36,698 nucleotides of DNA from a virus. Under the pieces are notes generated by a model, which saw only the letters and a list, made by a program, of their open reading frames with translations, was not told the origin of the DNA and did not search any database. Shown piece after piece: positions 1-6,093 of the stretch. Made by a program: the position numbers and the translations under genes. The stretch lies in IMG/VR virus record IMGVR_UViG_3300031566_000180, positions 1 through 36,698 of that record; one strand, written 5' to 3'. Position 1 is the stretch's first letter. Each line of letters begins with the position of its first letter.

Positions 1-505
1 TATCCCACACTTTGTGGGCATTCGCGACCGCGCGATCCAAAACTGTGTCGATGAGCTCGCCCCAACCGCTCTCCGCGTAGCCTCTCGCAATTCCAGCGAG
101 ATAGCTGCTCGGCGGCGGGCGCAATGCGATCTTCTTGTTTCGCATCACATAGACGAGCATGCGCTTGATGGTTCCCTCTTGGCGAACGCGCAGCCACTCC
201 TTGACGTACAGGCGCGGCGCTCCCTCATAGATGTCCAAGATCCGCTCGCACTCTGGAGTGATGGACCAGATCGCGCCGTAAGCATACTCGCCTTCCGCCG
301 CGTCTATGTCCGCAAGCCCGCCGCGGAATACCAGCTTGGTATCCGGCAGCGCGTTCCTTTGGACGAAGCGAGCTCGCGGGCAGCGATCCGCCATCTGCGA
401 ATGATCCATGTTGGAGCCATAGGAAAAGTACAGCGTGCGCGGCTGCTCTTGCTGCGGCTGCTTTCGCTTCCGCTTATGCACGCGCTTGCGCTTACGATTC
501 GTCAT
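1..505 (-). CDS. Gamma-glutamylcyclotransferase-like protein (GGCT/AIG2 family), cut by the window edge
   Basis: This gene is open at the left edge, with 168 codons visible from ATG at 505. After a Lys/Arg-rich tail (residues 2-20) the protein shows LYFSYGSNM at 25-33, the substrate-loop YGSN signature of the GGCT/AIG2 fold. It then has GAIWSIT at 77-83 and DIYEGAP at 91-97, whose Glu94 sits where family members carry the catalytic acid. The family cleaves gamma-glutamyl amides, releasing 5-oxoproline. A good ribosome site (GGAG, 7 nt away) precedes the ATG, which overlaps the upstream gene by 14 bases. If the window is circular, the frame continues from 36698 to a TAA at 36652-36654, giving 183 aa, a normal family length. 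Family call is firm; the phage substrate is unknown. Confidence 0.85.
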   Translation of the reverse strand, partial: MTNRKRKRVHKRKRKQPQQEQPRTLYFSYGSNMDHSQMADRCPRARFVQRNALPDTKLVFRGGLADIDAAEGEYAYGAIWSITPECERILDIYEGAPRLYVKEWLRVRQEGTIKRMLVYVMRNKKIALRPPPSSYLAGIARGYAESGWGELIDTVLDRAVANAHKVWD

Positions 506-740
506 GCAGCTTCTCCAACAGGCCCGCCTTGACGAGCGCGTCAACAAAGCTCCTGAAGTTTTCACTGATGCCCTGCGGTCGCGCAAACCAGTCAAGTTCC
601 GCGCGGTCTGAGACGTCATCCATGAAGTCTTCCAAGCTGTTCAGCGGATCAAGCGCTCCCTTGCGGAGCAGCTCAATGATTTCCTTGTGAGTTTCGGCAG
701 CTAGAATCTGCCCGTCTGACTTGTCAACATAGTTCAGCAT
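492..740 (-). CDS. Small acidic helical protein between amidoligase and GGCT
   Basis: 82 aa, not recognised by name. The sequence is acidic and mostly predicted helical, with SLEDFMDDVSDRAEL near residues 35-49 and a hydrophobic C-terminal helix. It has a strong ribosome site (AAGGAG, 6-7 nt before ATG at 740). It lies 23 bases downstream of the amidoligase stop and overlaps the GGCT start by 14 bases, so the three genes look co-translated. By position it could be a partner or protein substrate of the amidoligase, but that is inference from neighbourhood only. No membrane segment or signal peptide is visible. Confidence 0.75.
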   Translation of the reverse strand: MLNYVDKSDGQILAAETHKEIIELLRKGALDPLNSLEDFMDDVSDRAELDWFARPQGISENFRSFVDALVKAGLLEKLHDES

Positions 741-763
741 GGTCTTCTCCTTGGTCTTGAAAG

Positions 764-1837
764 TTAAGCGGAGCGGCGGGCGCCGTCCGCAGCGAAGTGC
801 GAAGTTCGCATCTTGAAAAAGCTAGCAACGTCCGCGGTGCAGCCGCTCCACTCCAGAAGATCAGTCAGCGTGCCTGTCGCGGGCAACGCCTTCATCGCGG
901 TCGCCGCGTCCATCATGGAGAGGAGCAGCTTAACCCAATTGCTGATCTTGCCCCACTCAGTCGTTCCACTGTGATGGCGGACTTCAATCGTTCCATGAAC
1001 GGCGAAGCTGCGGGGGTTGACTGTCCAATACCGGCCAGCGTGCGAGCTCAGAAGATTGCGACATGCTGCTCGCGTGCTGAAAGTCTGTCCGCGAAGCGCG
1101 CTGTTGATGGGGTGCGCGTACTGATTGTTATGGCGGCTGCGCGGCATGAATCCGTTGATCGCCTCTTCAAAGAGTGCGTAGGCTGCGAAAAACCGGCAGT
1201 AGCTCTGCTCACTCATCTCGCGCGCGTCCAAGTGGACATGCAAACCGCAGCTTGCGTTGATAGTCGCGCCGCCGTTGGTCGTTGCTTCGCAAACCTTATA
1301 AAGCTGCGCGAAGCCCTGTTCGCCGCTCAGCTTGGGGCTAACCACTTCGCTGCCGCCGTACACGCTAGCGTCCGTCACGATCTTCCAATGGTCTCGCAGC
1401 GAATGATTGTAGCCTTCAACCGCTGCGGGAATGCCGCTGCCGGTTATGGCGGTCTGCATTCGCGAGCGATCGCCAATCAATTCAAGCTCAACGCCAAAGG
1501 CGCGACCTTCAGTGCTCAACTCAGGGAAGAGGCGCGCGATCGCTGCCGTCTGCGTCTGAGCAGCGGCGGAGCGGCGGGGGCGCGACACAGTGCGACGCGA
1601 AGTGCGAATCCCGCTCAGCGTCATGACCGCGGGCTGGTCTGCATAGATAAAGCGGATATTCCAAGAGCGGCGGCAACTTGTGCACGTGCGGCGCGAGATC
1701 CCAAGGCCTGAAAGATAGAGGGGGTATCCGCATTCGCAGCGGACGCGGAACGCGTTCTGCTCATGCCCGCGGCCATCGCGGCGGATAACCGGCGCGCTGC
1801 GCTCGTAACCGCGCTCGCTGTTGGTGGGTGCCGGCAT
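764..1837 (-). CDS. Amidoligase (Amidoligase_2 superfamily) with N-terminal zinc ribbon
   Basis: 357 aa. An N-terminal zinc ribbon is visible (C34-x-C36 and C52-x2-C55). The catalytic region starts with FGVELEL at 114-120, followed by VTDAS at 154-158, GGSEVVSP at 161-168, CGLHVHLD at 197-204 and GTIEVRHHSGT at 282-292. This is the pattern of the ATP-dependent COOH-NH2 ligases related to glutamine synthetase, in which the E-x-E, the EVVSP Glu, the histidines and the final E-x-R bind metal and ATP. Members form amide or isopeptide bonds. The start is supported by AAGGAG 8 nt upstream. It is the first gene of the leftward block, followed by the 82-aa gene and the GGCT. Family call is firm; substrate unknown. 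The zinc ribbon may recruit a partner. Confidence 0.85.
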   Translation of the reverse strand: MPAPTNSERGYERSAPVIRRDGRGHEQNAFRVRCECGYPLYLSGLGISRRTCTSCRRSWNIRFIYADQPAVMTLSGIRTSRRTVSRPRRSAAAQTQTAAIARLFPELSTEGRAFGVELELIGDRSRMQTAITGSGIPAAVEGYNHSLRDHWKIVTDASVYGGSEVVSPKLSGEQGFAQLYKVCEATTNGGATINASCGLHVHLDAREMSEQSYCRFFAAYALFEEAINGFMPRSRHNNQYAHPINSALRGQTFSTRAACRNLLSSHAGRYWTVNPRSFAVHGTIEVRHHSGTTEWGKISNWVKLLLSMMDAATAMKALPATGTLTDLLEWSGCTADVASFFKMRTSHFAADGARRSA

Positions 1838-1879
1838 CTTTTCTCTCCTTAGACTCGCTGCTCAACTAGAAGCGTACCA

Positions 1880-1894
1880 AGCTTATCGGCCTTT
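1880..1894 (-). promoter_or_regulatory. 15-bp leader motif, leftward copy
   Basis: Reads AAAGGCCGATAAGCT on the minus strand, 42 bases before the amidoligase ATG. It matches 14 of 15 bases with the copy at 2188-2202 in the opposite leader. Such mirrored placement suggests a shared operator or activator site. Confidence 0.5.
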
Positions 1895-2076
1895 CGCAAC
1901 CAAAATCAAGCAAAAAAGACCAAATAGATCAAAATAAACTGCTTTCTAACTAGCTGAAATCAAAGGGCTTTTTGGCAGGCTCTCCAGGATGCCCCCAGAC
2001 GCGTCTTCTCCAAGCCAGCCTGTAGCTGCTCAAGGTGCCCCAAAGAAAGTCCAGCAGAGCGCGAGTCTGGAGTCCA

Positions 2077-2098
2077 CTTTTGTTGCACTTTTGTTGCA
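2077..2098 (+). repeat. Tandem 11-bp direct repeat upstream of the early promoter
   Basis: Two exact head-to-tail copies of CTTTTGTTGCA. The period of 11 places both copies on the same helix face. It ends 18 bases upstream of the -35 hexamer at 2117, a position suited to an activator or repressor. Role is inferred. Confidence 0.6.
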
Positions 2099-2116
2099 TA
2101 TTCGCGCGGTTAGCTA

Positions 2117-2145
2117 TTGCAATCCTACAGGCGCATGCCTATAAT
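2117..2145 (+). promoter_or_regulatory. Sigma70-like early promoter
   Basis: TTGCAA (2117-2122), a 17-bp spacer, then a perfect TATAAT (2140-2145). Predicted transcription start is near 2152, giving a leader of about 85 bases before the first early gene at 2237. The spacer contains the short inverted repeat AGGC-GCAT-GCCT (2129-2140), a possible operator. Confidence 0.75.
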
Positions 2146-2187
2146 CTTTTTTCAGCCTTTTTCAATTAAAGCTACGGCATTCCAATC

Positions 2188-2202
2188 AAACGCCGATAAG
2201 CT
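2188..2202 (+). promoter_or_regulatory. 15-bp leader motif, rightward copy
   Basis: Reads AAACGCCGATAAGCT, 34 bases before the first early ATG. It pairs in mirror orientation with the copy at 1880-1894. It is followed by TATAAAG, but no -35 hexamer lies at the right distance, so it looks like a protein-binding or RNA element rather than a promoter core. Confidence 0.5.
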
Positions 2203-2236
2203 ATAAAGAGCAAGGAAAGCAAAGGGAGCCAAGAAG

Positions 2237-2371
2237 ATGTTTCAAGTGTTCAACCACAATCTCGTTCTGCTTGCTGAATTCAGCGATCGCGAGCGCGCGG
2301 AAGCAGAAGCTGCGCTCTACACCTATCAGACCGGCAACTTTGCATCGGTTGAAGAAGGAGCAGCATCATGA
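2237..2371 (+). CDS. Small hypothetical protein, first gene of the early operon
   Basis: 44 aa with no recognised domain. The sequence begins MFQVFNHNLVLLAEF and continues as an acidic, Glu/Ala-rich helix. An AAGGGAG ribosome site lies 8 nt before the ATG, and the stop overlaps the next start in an ATGA tetranucleotide, the pattern used throughout this operon. It lies about 85 bases downstream of the predicted early transcription start. Role unknown; first-position early phage genes often modify the host, but nothing in the sequence shows this. Confidence 0.7.
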   Translation: MFQVFNHNLVLLAEFSDRERAEAEAALYTYQTGNFASVEEGAAS

Positions 2372-2577
2372 GCGACTATGAAGTGCAGCGGCTTGGAAAT
2401 ACCGGCCGGTTCAAGACCTACTTCAACGGCAAGCCGCTGGATGGACAGACTGACAAGTCCATGGCCGACGCGCGCATCCACTGCGAGCAGCACGCCGATT
2501 GGCAGAATGAAGTCGTCGATTGGCTTGACTGCGGATCGTTCCTCAGTGGACGCGGCCGCGTGCGAGTTTCAGAATGA
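2368..2577 (+). CDS. Small hypothetical early protein
   Basis: 69 aa, unrecognised. It begins MSDYEVQRLGNTGRFKTYFNGKPL, reading like a compact beta-rich domain, and has two cysteines (near residues 39 and 55). GAAGGAG lies 8 nt before the ATG, and both ends overlap neighbours by 4 bases (ATGA), so it is translationally coupled. A second open frame at 2378-2587 over the same bases lacks a ribosome site and is treated as a shadow. Confidence 0.7.
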   Translation: MSDYEVQRLGNTGRFKTYFNGKPLDGQTDKSMADARIHCEQHADWQNEVVDWLDCGSFLSGRGRVRVSE

Positions 2578-2789
2578 GCGCGCTTGAAACGGAGCGGCTG
2601 CTCGTCACTGAGCTCGTTCGCGACGAAGCCGGCTATGACTGCGGCCCGCTTGAGCTCTATCCGGATCCGTGGCTGACCGGCGTTTGGGCAGTCCGAAGTC
2701 CGGACGGCTGCGACTTCTTGGTCAACATCGGCGAGCGCAGCGTTGAAGACTGCGAATTCAAATCATGGCCGCCGACTTCAGAAAGGTGA
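2574..2789 (+). CDS. Small hypothetical early protein
   Basis: 71 aa, acidic, unrecognised. It begins MSALETERLLVTELVRDEAG and contains WAVRSPDGCDFLVNI, which suggests a small alpha/beta domain. It starts inside an ATGA overlap with the preceding gene, with only a weak ribosome site, so translation probably depends on coupling. The next gene begins two bases after its stop. Confidence 0.7.
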   Translation: MSALETERLLVTELVRDEAGYDCGPLELYPDPWLTGVWAVRSPDGCDFLVNIGERSVEDCEFKSWPPTSER

Positions 2790-2790
2790 T

Positions 2791-3066
2791 ATGATGCCCA
2801 CCATGGAAATAAGCTCAGAAGTTTCAAGCTGCTGCGGCAGCGGGTTGGCGGTTGATCCGATCCCGTCCGATCTGCGCTGCTTGATCTGCGTCGCATGCTT
2901 GCAGCCGTGCCTCGCGGTTTACGTTGACGAAGCGGAAGCGCGGGGCCGCGCGGCTGCTGTCCGCGCATGCGCTTCTGTAGCCGCTGCGATCCGCACGTGC
3001 TCGTTCTGCGGCTGCTATATGACCGGCAAGCGCTGCCGCGACTGCGACGACGACAGGATTGATTGA
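2791..3066 (+). CDS. Small cysteine-rich protein, probable zinc binder
   Basis: 91 aa if started at the first ATG of an ATGATG pair, preceded by AAAGG. A longer TTG-started frame from 2743 would overlap the upstream gene by 47 bases and is less likely. Cysteines cluster as a CC pair near the N-terminus, CLICVACLQPC in the middle, and CSFCGCYMTGKRCRDC at the end. The last cluster has the spacing of a treble-clef or zinc-ribbon knuckle. Function unknown. The stop overlaps the next start by one base (TGATG). Confidence 0.65.
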   Translation: MMPTMEISSEVSSCCGSGLAVDPIPSDLRCLICVACLQPCLAVYVDEAEARGRAAAVRACASVAAAIRTCSFCGCYMTGKRCRDCDDDRID

Positions 3067-3278
3067 TGAGCAAGTTCGCGGGTCAGCCCTGCCGATGCCA
3101 CGCGAATTCAGGCGGGCACTCATTCAACGAAACAGACTTGCGCTGCCCGTGCGGCGTAACTTGGTTCGCGCAGCAGATCAATCCAACAGACTGCGCGCAG
3201 CATGCAATCAAACAGAATACCATGGCTGCGCGAGCGCGAGCAGCAAACAAACGCAAAGGGGTTACTGATGATGATTAG
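3066..3278 (+). CDS. Small hypothetical protein with cysteine/histidine motif
   Basis: 70 aa from ATG at 3066, which shares one base with the preceding stop. The N-terminal half carries CRCHANSGGHSF and LRCPCGVTWF, resembling a metal-binding knuckle; the C-terminal half is basic (AARARAANKRKG). The family is not recognised. It overlaps the next gene by 11 bases. Binding of nucleic acid is plausible from the charge but not shown. Confidence 0.65.
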   Translation: MSKFAGQPCRCHANSGGHSFNETDLRCPCGVTWFAQQINPTDCAQHAIKQNTMAARARAANKRKGVTDDD

Positions 3279-3474
3279 CAAGCGGCCTATTGCGACAGCG
3301 CTTTGGCCGTGGCGCTTTGCGCCGAAAACAAAACAGACTACGCCTGCTGACGCGCCGCAGAAACGCCGCGGCTGCGTATACGGCTGGGCGCGCGATTTGT
3401 ACGATGAAGATCTGCCGCAGCAAAGGGAGCACGTGCTGGAGCAGGAATTCTTGAGCCGACTCCATGCCGGCTAG
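3268..3474 (+). CDS. Small hypothetical early protein
   Basis: 68 aa from ATG at 3268, chosen because AAAGGGG lies about 7 nt upstream; a longer frame back to 3202 would sit almost wholly inside the preceding gene. It is basic at the N-terminus with WPWRFAPKTK, then CVYGWARDLYDEDLPQQ. No domain recognised. The stop lies 11 bases inside the next gene. Confidence 0.6.
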   Translation: MMISKRPIATALWPWRFAPKTKQTTPADAPQKRRGCVYGWARDLYDEDLPQQREHVLEQEFLSRLHAG

Positions 3475-4234
3475 AAAAAGTTCACTGCGACGCCGCGCGG
3501 TTTCCAAGAAGGCTCAAGCTGCAACGTCAACCGCGACTGAACCGGCGGGAGCCAAGAAGAGCGTTGTTGACTTTCTGGAGTCGCTGCATCCGTTTGAAGT
3601 CGGCAGCAAAGGCTACCGCATGGTGGTACTCCAGAAATTCGCAGAGATATTTCCAGACGAAGAAGTTCCTGACGTCCATCCCAAATTGCTTGCGACACGC
3701 GTAGGCTATGAGCTAATTTGGTTGGGCTACCAACAAGCGAACGCGCTCAGCGAGCTCCATCCAAAAGTGATAGCGCGACGGCTAGCTAGTACACGCTACA
3801 AGGCCGCTGCGTTTGACGAGAGGCTGAGATTCTATCTTGACCTCGCCATAAACAAGAAGGAAGACGACATGCCCAAGACCGTGAAGAAGAAGGCCGCAAA
3901 GAAGTCCAAGCCCGCGACCGAAAAACGCAAGTCCATTTCCGCTCGCATGATTGAGCTGCTCGGTCAGTCCAACATGCCGACCAACGAGGCACTGACAAAG
4001 CAGGTGCAGGACGAGTTCCCGGCTAGCCGGTTCAGCGGAACGCATCTGAGCTGGTACAAGAGTCAGTTCCGCCGCGGGCTGCTCAGCGGAATGGCGAAGG
4101 GCAAGGCTCGCACGATCGCCGGAGAAAACAAGACGGCGGCGCCGGCGGAGCCCAAGAAGAAGAAGGCGTCCAAGAAGACGGCGTCCAAGAAGGCTGCGTC
4201 CAAGAAGAAGACCGCGAAGAAAAAGAAGGCGTAA
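3464..4234 (+). CDS. Lysine-rich histone H1-like protein with helix-turn-helix-like domain and possible internal start
   Basis: 256 aa. Residues 33-130 form a globular domain of unknown family. Residues 145-200 (ISARMIELLGQSNMP to WYKSQFRRGLLSGM) resemble a small winged-helix-like domain seen in phage DNA-binding proteins. The C-terminus (220-256) is a Lys/Ala tail with three ASKKX pentads, like histone H1 tails. The start at 3464 has a weak ribosome site and overlaps the previous gene by 11 bases. An in-frame ATG at 3869 (Met136) has a clearly better site (AAGGAAG, about 6 nt), so a separate 121-aa product is likely. It may coat or compact DNA. A terminator follows directly. Confidence 0.7.
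   Translation: MPARKSSLRRRAVSKKAQAATSTATEPAGAKKSVVDFLESLHPFEVGSKGYRMVVLQKFAEIFPDEEVPDVHPKLLATRVGYELIWLGYQQANALSELHPKVIARRLASTRYKAAAFDERLRFYLDLAINKKEDDMPKTVKKKAAKKSKPATEKRKSISARMIELLGQSNMPTNEALTKQVQDEFPASRFSGTHLSWYKSQFRRGLLSGMAKGKARTIAGENKTAAPAEPKKKKASKKTASKKAASKKKTAKKKKA
4166..4210 (+). repeat. Three 15-bp in-frame repeats in the lysine-rich tail
   Basis: Three near-identical 15-base units (GCGTCCAAGAAGNNN) encode ASKKT, ASKKA and ASKKK. The array can change length by slippage without breaking the frame. Confidence 0.8.
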
Positions 4235-4253
4235 TCCAGCGCGGTTACTCTTT

Positions 4254-4293
4254 AGGGCGTCCTGTTGCAAAGCGGGGCGCCCTTTTCTATATT
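4254..4293 (+). terminator. Intrinsic terminator after the first early gene group
   Basis: AGGGCGTCCT (4254-4263) pairs with GGGGCGCCCT (4274-4283) as ten base pairs, two of them G-U, across a 10-base loop. TTTCTATATT follows directly. It lies 20 bases after the stop of the lysine-rich protein gene. Its loop and T-tract overlap a promoter for the next gene. Confidence 0.85.
4265..4293 (+). promoter_or_regulatory. Promoter overlapping the terminator, for the ERCC4-type nuclease
   Basis: TTGCAA (4265-4270), a 17-bp spacer, then TATATT (4288-4293). The same -35 hexamer and spacing occur in the early promoter at 2117-2145. Only 7 bases separate the -10 hexamer from the ATG at 4301, so the transcript should begin at or one base before the start codon. 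No ribosome site precedes that ATG, consistent with a leaderless message. Confidence 0.65.
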
Positions 4294-4300
4294 GGCGGGC

Positions 4301-4801
4301 ATGCGCCAACGCAAGCCCACGATCGTGATTGATACGCGCGAGCAGCGACCGCTTGAGTTCACGCTGCCGACTTCAGTGAGTAAGCTGGACTTCGGCGACT
4401 ACTCAATCGCAGGATTGGAAAGTCGCGTTGCTGTTGAGCGCAAGAGCTTAGATGACCTGTTTGGTTCGTTCACCCGCACCCGCGTCCGAATGGATGAACG
4501 GCTGCAAGAGCTGGGCGAGCTCGCTGCGGCTGCGATCGTAGTTGAAGCAACCGCGTTGGATGTAGCGCGCGGTTCAAAGCGGACTGCGGTCAACGGTCAT
4601 TCGCTGCTCGGCAGCATCTCAACACGCTGCGCGCAGCTCGGCGTCGCGTTCGTTCTAGCCGGCGATCGGTACGGCTCCGCGGCGTTTATAGAGGCGTTCC
4701 TGCTAGCGTTTCACCGACAAGCGCGCAGCCAAAAGCGCGCAAGCCTGCGAAACGATTCAGCTTTTGGCGACAGAAAGTCCAGAGTTTACAGCGGCGGCTG
4801 A
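4301..4801 (+). CDS. ERCC4/XPF-type nuclease
   Basis: 166 aa. The XPF nuclease core is clear: IVIDTREQRPLEF at 8-20 (Asp11), FGDYSI at 31-36 and VERKSLDDL at 45-53. This gives the GD-x(n)-ERK-x3-D signature, with Glu46, Arg47, Lys48 and Asp51 in the metal site. It is a stand-alone nuclease domain without the helicase or helix-hairpin-helix domains of cellular XPF. Such enzymes cut branched or flapped DNA and in phages accompany recombination genes, as here. The ATG at 4301 is preferred over upstream TTG codons that lie inside the terminator loop. It is probably translated from a leaderless mRNA. Confidence 0.85.
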   Translation: MRQRKPTIVIDTREQRPLEFTLPTSVSKLDFGDYSIAGLESRVAVERKSLDDLFGSFTRTRVRMDERLQELGELAAAAIVVEATALDVARGSKRTAVNGHSLLGSISTRCAQLGVAFVLAGDRYGSAAFIEAFLLAFHRQARSQKRASLRNDSAFGDRKSRVYSGG

Positions 4802-4858
4802 CCGTGCTTTAATGCAGCTCCGTTCGATACGAGCGGAAATAGCTGAAAGGAAAAGCAC

Positions 4859-5074
4859 TTGCCCCGCAAACCGACGAAGCGAAAGCGGCCCGCCACGGGT
4901 CAGCTACGAACCGCGAGCTGTTCGCTCTACTTCTTGGATAGGAGCGTTCTAGACCGCATTGATAACCTCGCGTATTCAACAGGTCTCGCGCGAGCCAAAG
5001 TCATGCGAGCAATCTTGGAACGCGAGCTTGCGAGGTACGAAGGAAAGCCTGAGCTGCTGCTCCGCAATGCCTGA
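4859..5074 (+). CDS. Ribbon-helix-helix-like DNA-binding protein, TTG start
   Basis: 71 aa, starting at TTG 4859 with AAAGGA about 7 nt upstream; the first in-frame ATG is too far inside. A basic N-terminus (PRKPTKRKRP) is followed by CSLYFLDRSVLDRIDNLAYS and TGLARAKVMRAILERELARY. A beta strand followed by two helices is the ribbon-helix-helix (CopG/Arc-like) pattern. It probably acts as a dimeric DNA-binding regulator or a small accessory to the adjacent nucleases. It overlaps the next gene by 8 bases. Confidence 0.7.
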   Translation: MPRKPTKRKRPATGQLRTASCSLYFLDRSVLDRIDNLAYSTGLARAKVMRAILERELARYEGKPELLLRNA

Positions 5075-6089
5075 CCGTCAGCAAGCTCCTATCAACGACT
5101 ACGTTCGCGTAGTCCAAAAGCTCGGCGAGCCTGACTTTGAGCGCCGCACTATTTCCAACTCCGGCCGCAGTACCTTCATGGACTGCCGTCAGAAGTACCG
5201 CTTGAGCTATGGCCATGGCCTTGGCAAACGCGGCGTCGTGGACTACTTCTGGATTGGCCGCGTTGTCCATGCGGAGTGGGAGCGGATGTATACGCGCGGA
5301 GCGTTTAGCGCGACGGCATGCCGCAAGCGCATCGACAAGCAGACTCGCGAAGCTGTTACTCAGTGCACGAACGAATACCAAGAAGAAAAGATTTGGCGAG
5401 CGAGCGCGATAGCTCAAGGGCTGCTCCCCACTTATGTCGACCAGTTCTTGGAGCGCGACCTAGATCAGTTCGAAATCCTGGAGTGCGAAGGCGACTTCAA
5501 GATAACGATTCCTGGAACTGATTGGAGCTACATCGGAACGCGGGACATGGTAGTTCGCGTCAAGCGCAGCGGGAACGGCTATACCAAAGGCGAGATTGGG
5601 ATCGTTGAAAACAAGACGACCGGCGCGTTGGATACCAGCTACGTTGCGAAGCTGCCGCTCGACTATCAAATCCTCAGCTACGTTTGGAGCTACTTCGAAG
5701 AGTACGGGGTCAAGCCGAGCTTCGTGCTCTACAACGCTGCGCTCAAGAGCCGGCTGCGGCTGAAAAAGAACGAAAGCTTCGGGGAGTTCTTGAATCGCGT
5801 CGAGAGCGACTATCGCTTGGACCCTGCCAAGTACTTCTACCGCGAGCGCTTGAAGTTTGCTGCAACCGCAATGCAGGGCTTCGTCGATGAGCTCTCTCAA
5901 TTCATAATCTTGGATCTTGAGCCGACGATCGCGACGAACTACTTCTCCAAGAATACCAATCAGTGCACGCTGCGCGGGCTTTGTCAGTTCATGCCTATCT
6001 GCGACGGCTCAAGCGATCTTGACGAGGCGCTGCTTGGATTTTCAAAGCGAGACTCCACTCACACTGACCGCTTCGATTTGTTGGACTGA
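5067..6089 (+). CDS. PD-(D/E)XK nuclease of the Cas4/AddB (RecB-like) type with iron-sulfur cysteines
   Basis: 340 aa from ATG 5067. Residues 29-48 (ISNSGRSTFMDCRQKYRLSY) match the N-terminal box of RecB-like nucleases. GRVVHAEWERM at 64-74 carries the conserved His. GTRDMVV at 157-163 gives Asp160, IVENKTT at 179-185 gives the E-x-K pair, and LDYQILSY at 198-205 gives the QxxxY motif. Cys40 together with Cys300, Cys306 and Cys312 follows the one-plus-three cysteine layout that holds a 4Fe-4S cluster in Cas4 and AddB. It probably resects DNA ends in recombination or replication. The start avoids a 100-base overlap required by a longer frame. Confidence 0.85.
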   Translation: MPDRQQAPINDYVRVVQKLGEPDFERRTISNSGRSTFMDCRQKYRLSYGHGLGKRGVVDYFWIGRVVHAEWERMYTRGAFSATACRKRIDKQTREAVTQCTNEYQEEKIWRASAIAQGLLPTYVDQFLERDLDQFEILECEGDFKITIPGTDWSYIGTRDMVVRVKRSGNGYTKGEIGIVENKTTGALDTSYVAKLPLDYQILSYVWSYFEEYGVKPSFVLYNAALKSRLRLKKNESFGEFLNRVESDYRLDPAKYFYRERLKFAATAMQGFVDELSQFIILDLEPTIATNYFSKNTNQCTLRGLCQFMPICDGSSDLDEALLGFSKRDSTHTDRFDLLD

Positions 6090-6093
6090 GCGA

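Larger units (their letters stand above)
1838..2236. promoter_or_regulatory. Divergent intergenic control region
   Basis: About 400 bases without a gene, more AT-rich than its surroundings, between the leftward amidoligase operon and the rightward early operon. It holds a tandem 11-bp repeat at 2077-2098, a near-consensus rightward promoter at 2117-2145, and a 15-bp motif placed once in each divergent leader (1880-1894 on the minus strand, 2188-2202 on the plus strand). No leftward promoter close to consensus was found, so the late operon may need a phage-encoded activator. A replication origin here is possible but not shown. Confidence 0.7.

Noticed and set aside
4-18. CCCACA-CTT-TGTGGG hairpin at the left edge as a terminator
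   Set aside because: It lies inside the GGCT coding frame and no T-run follows on the transcribed strand.
14-532. Open frame of 172 aa on the plus strand
   Set aside because: It lies opposite the GGCT gene, which has clear family motifs and a ribosome site; the plus-strand product has no recognisable domain.
797-1711. Open frame of 304 aa on the plus strand
   Set aside because: Antisense shadow of the amidoligase, which has conserved catalytic motifs; no ribosome site or family resemblance.
1838-2000. Leftward sigma70 promoter for the amidoligase/late operon
   Set aside because: Best matches (TTGATT-16-GATAAG, TTGCGA-17-TACGCT) are weak; not reported as a promoter.
4764-4952. Small plus-strand frame of 62 aa between the two nucleases
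   Set aside because: It overlaps both the ERCC4 nuclease end and the ribbon-helix-helix gene, which have better start signals and recognisable folds.
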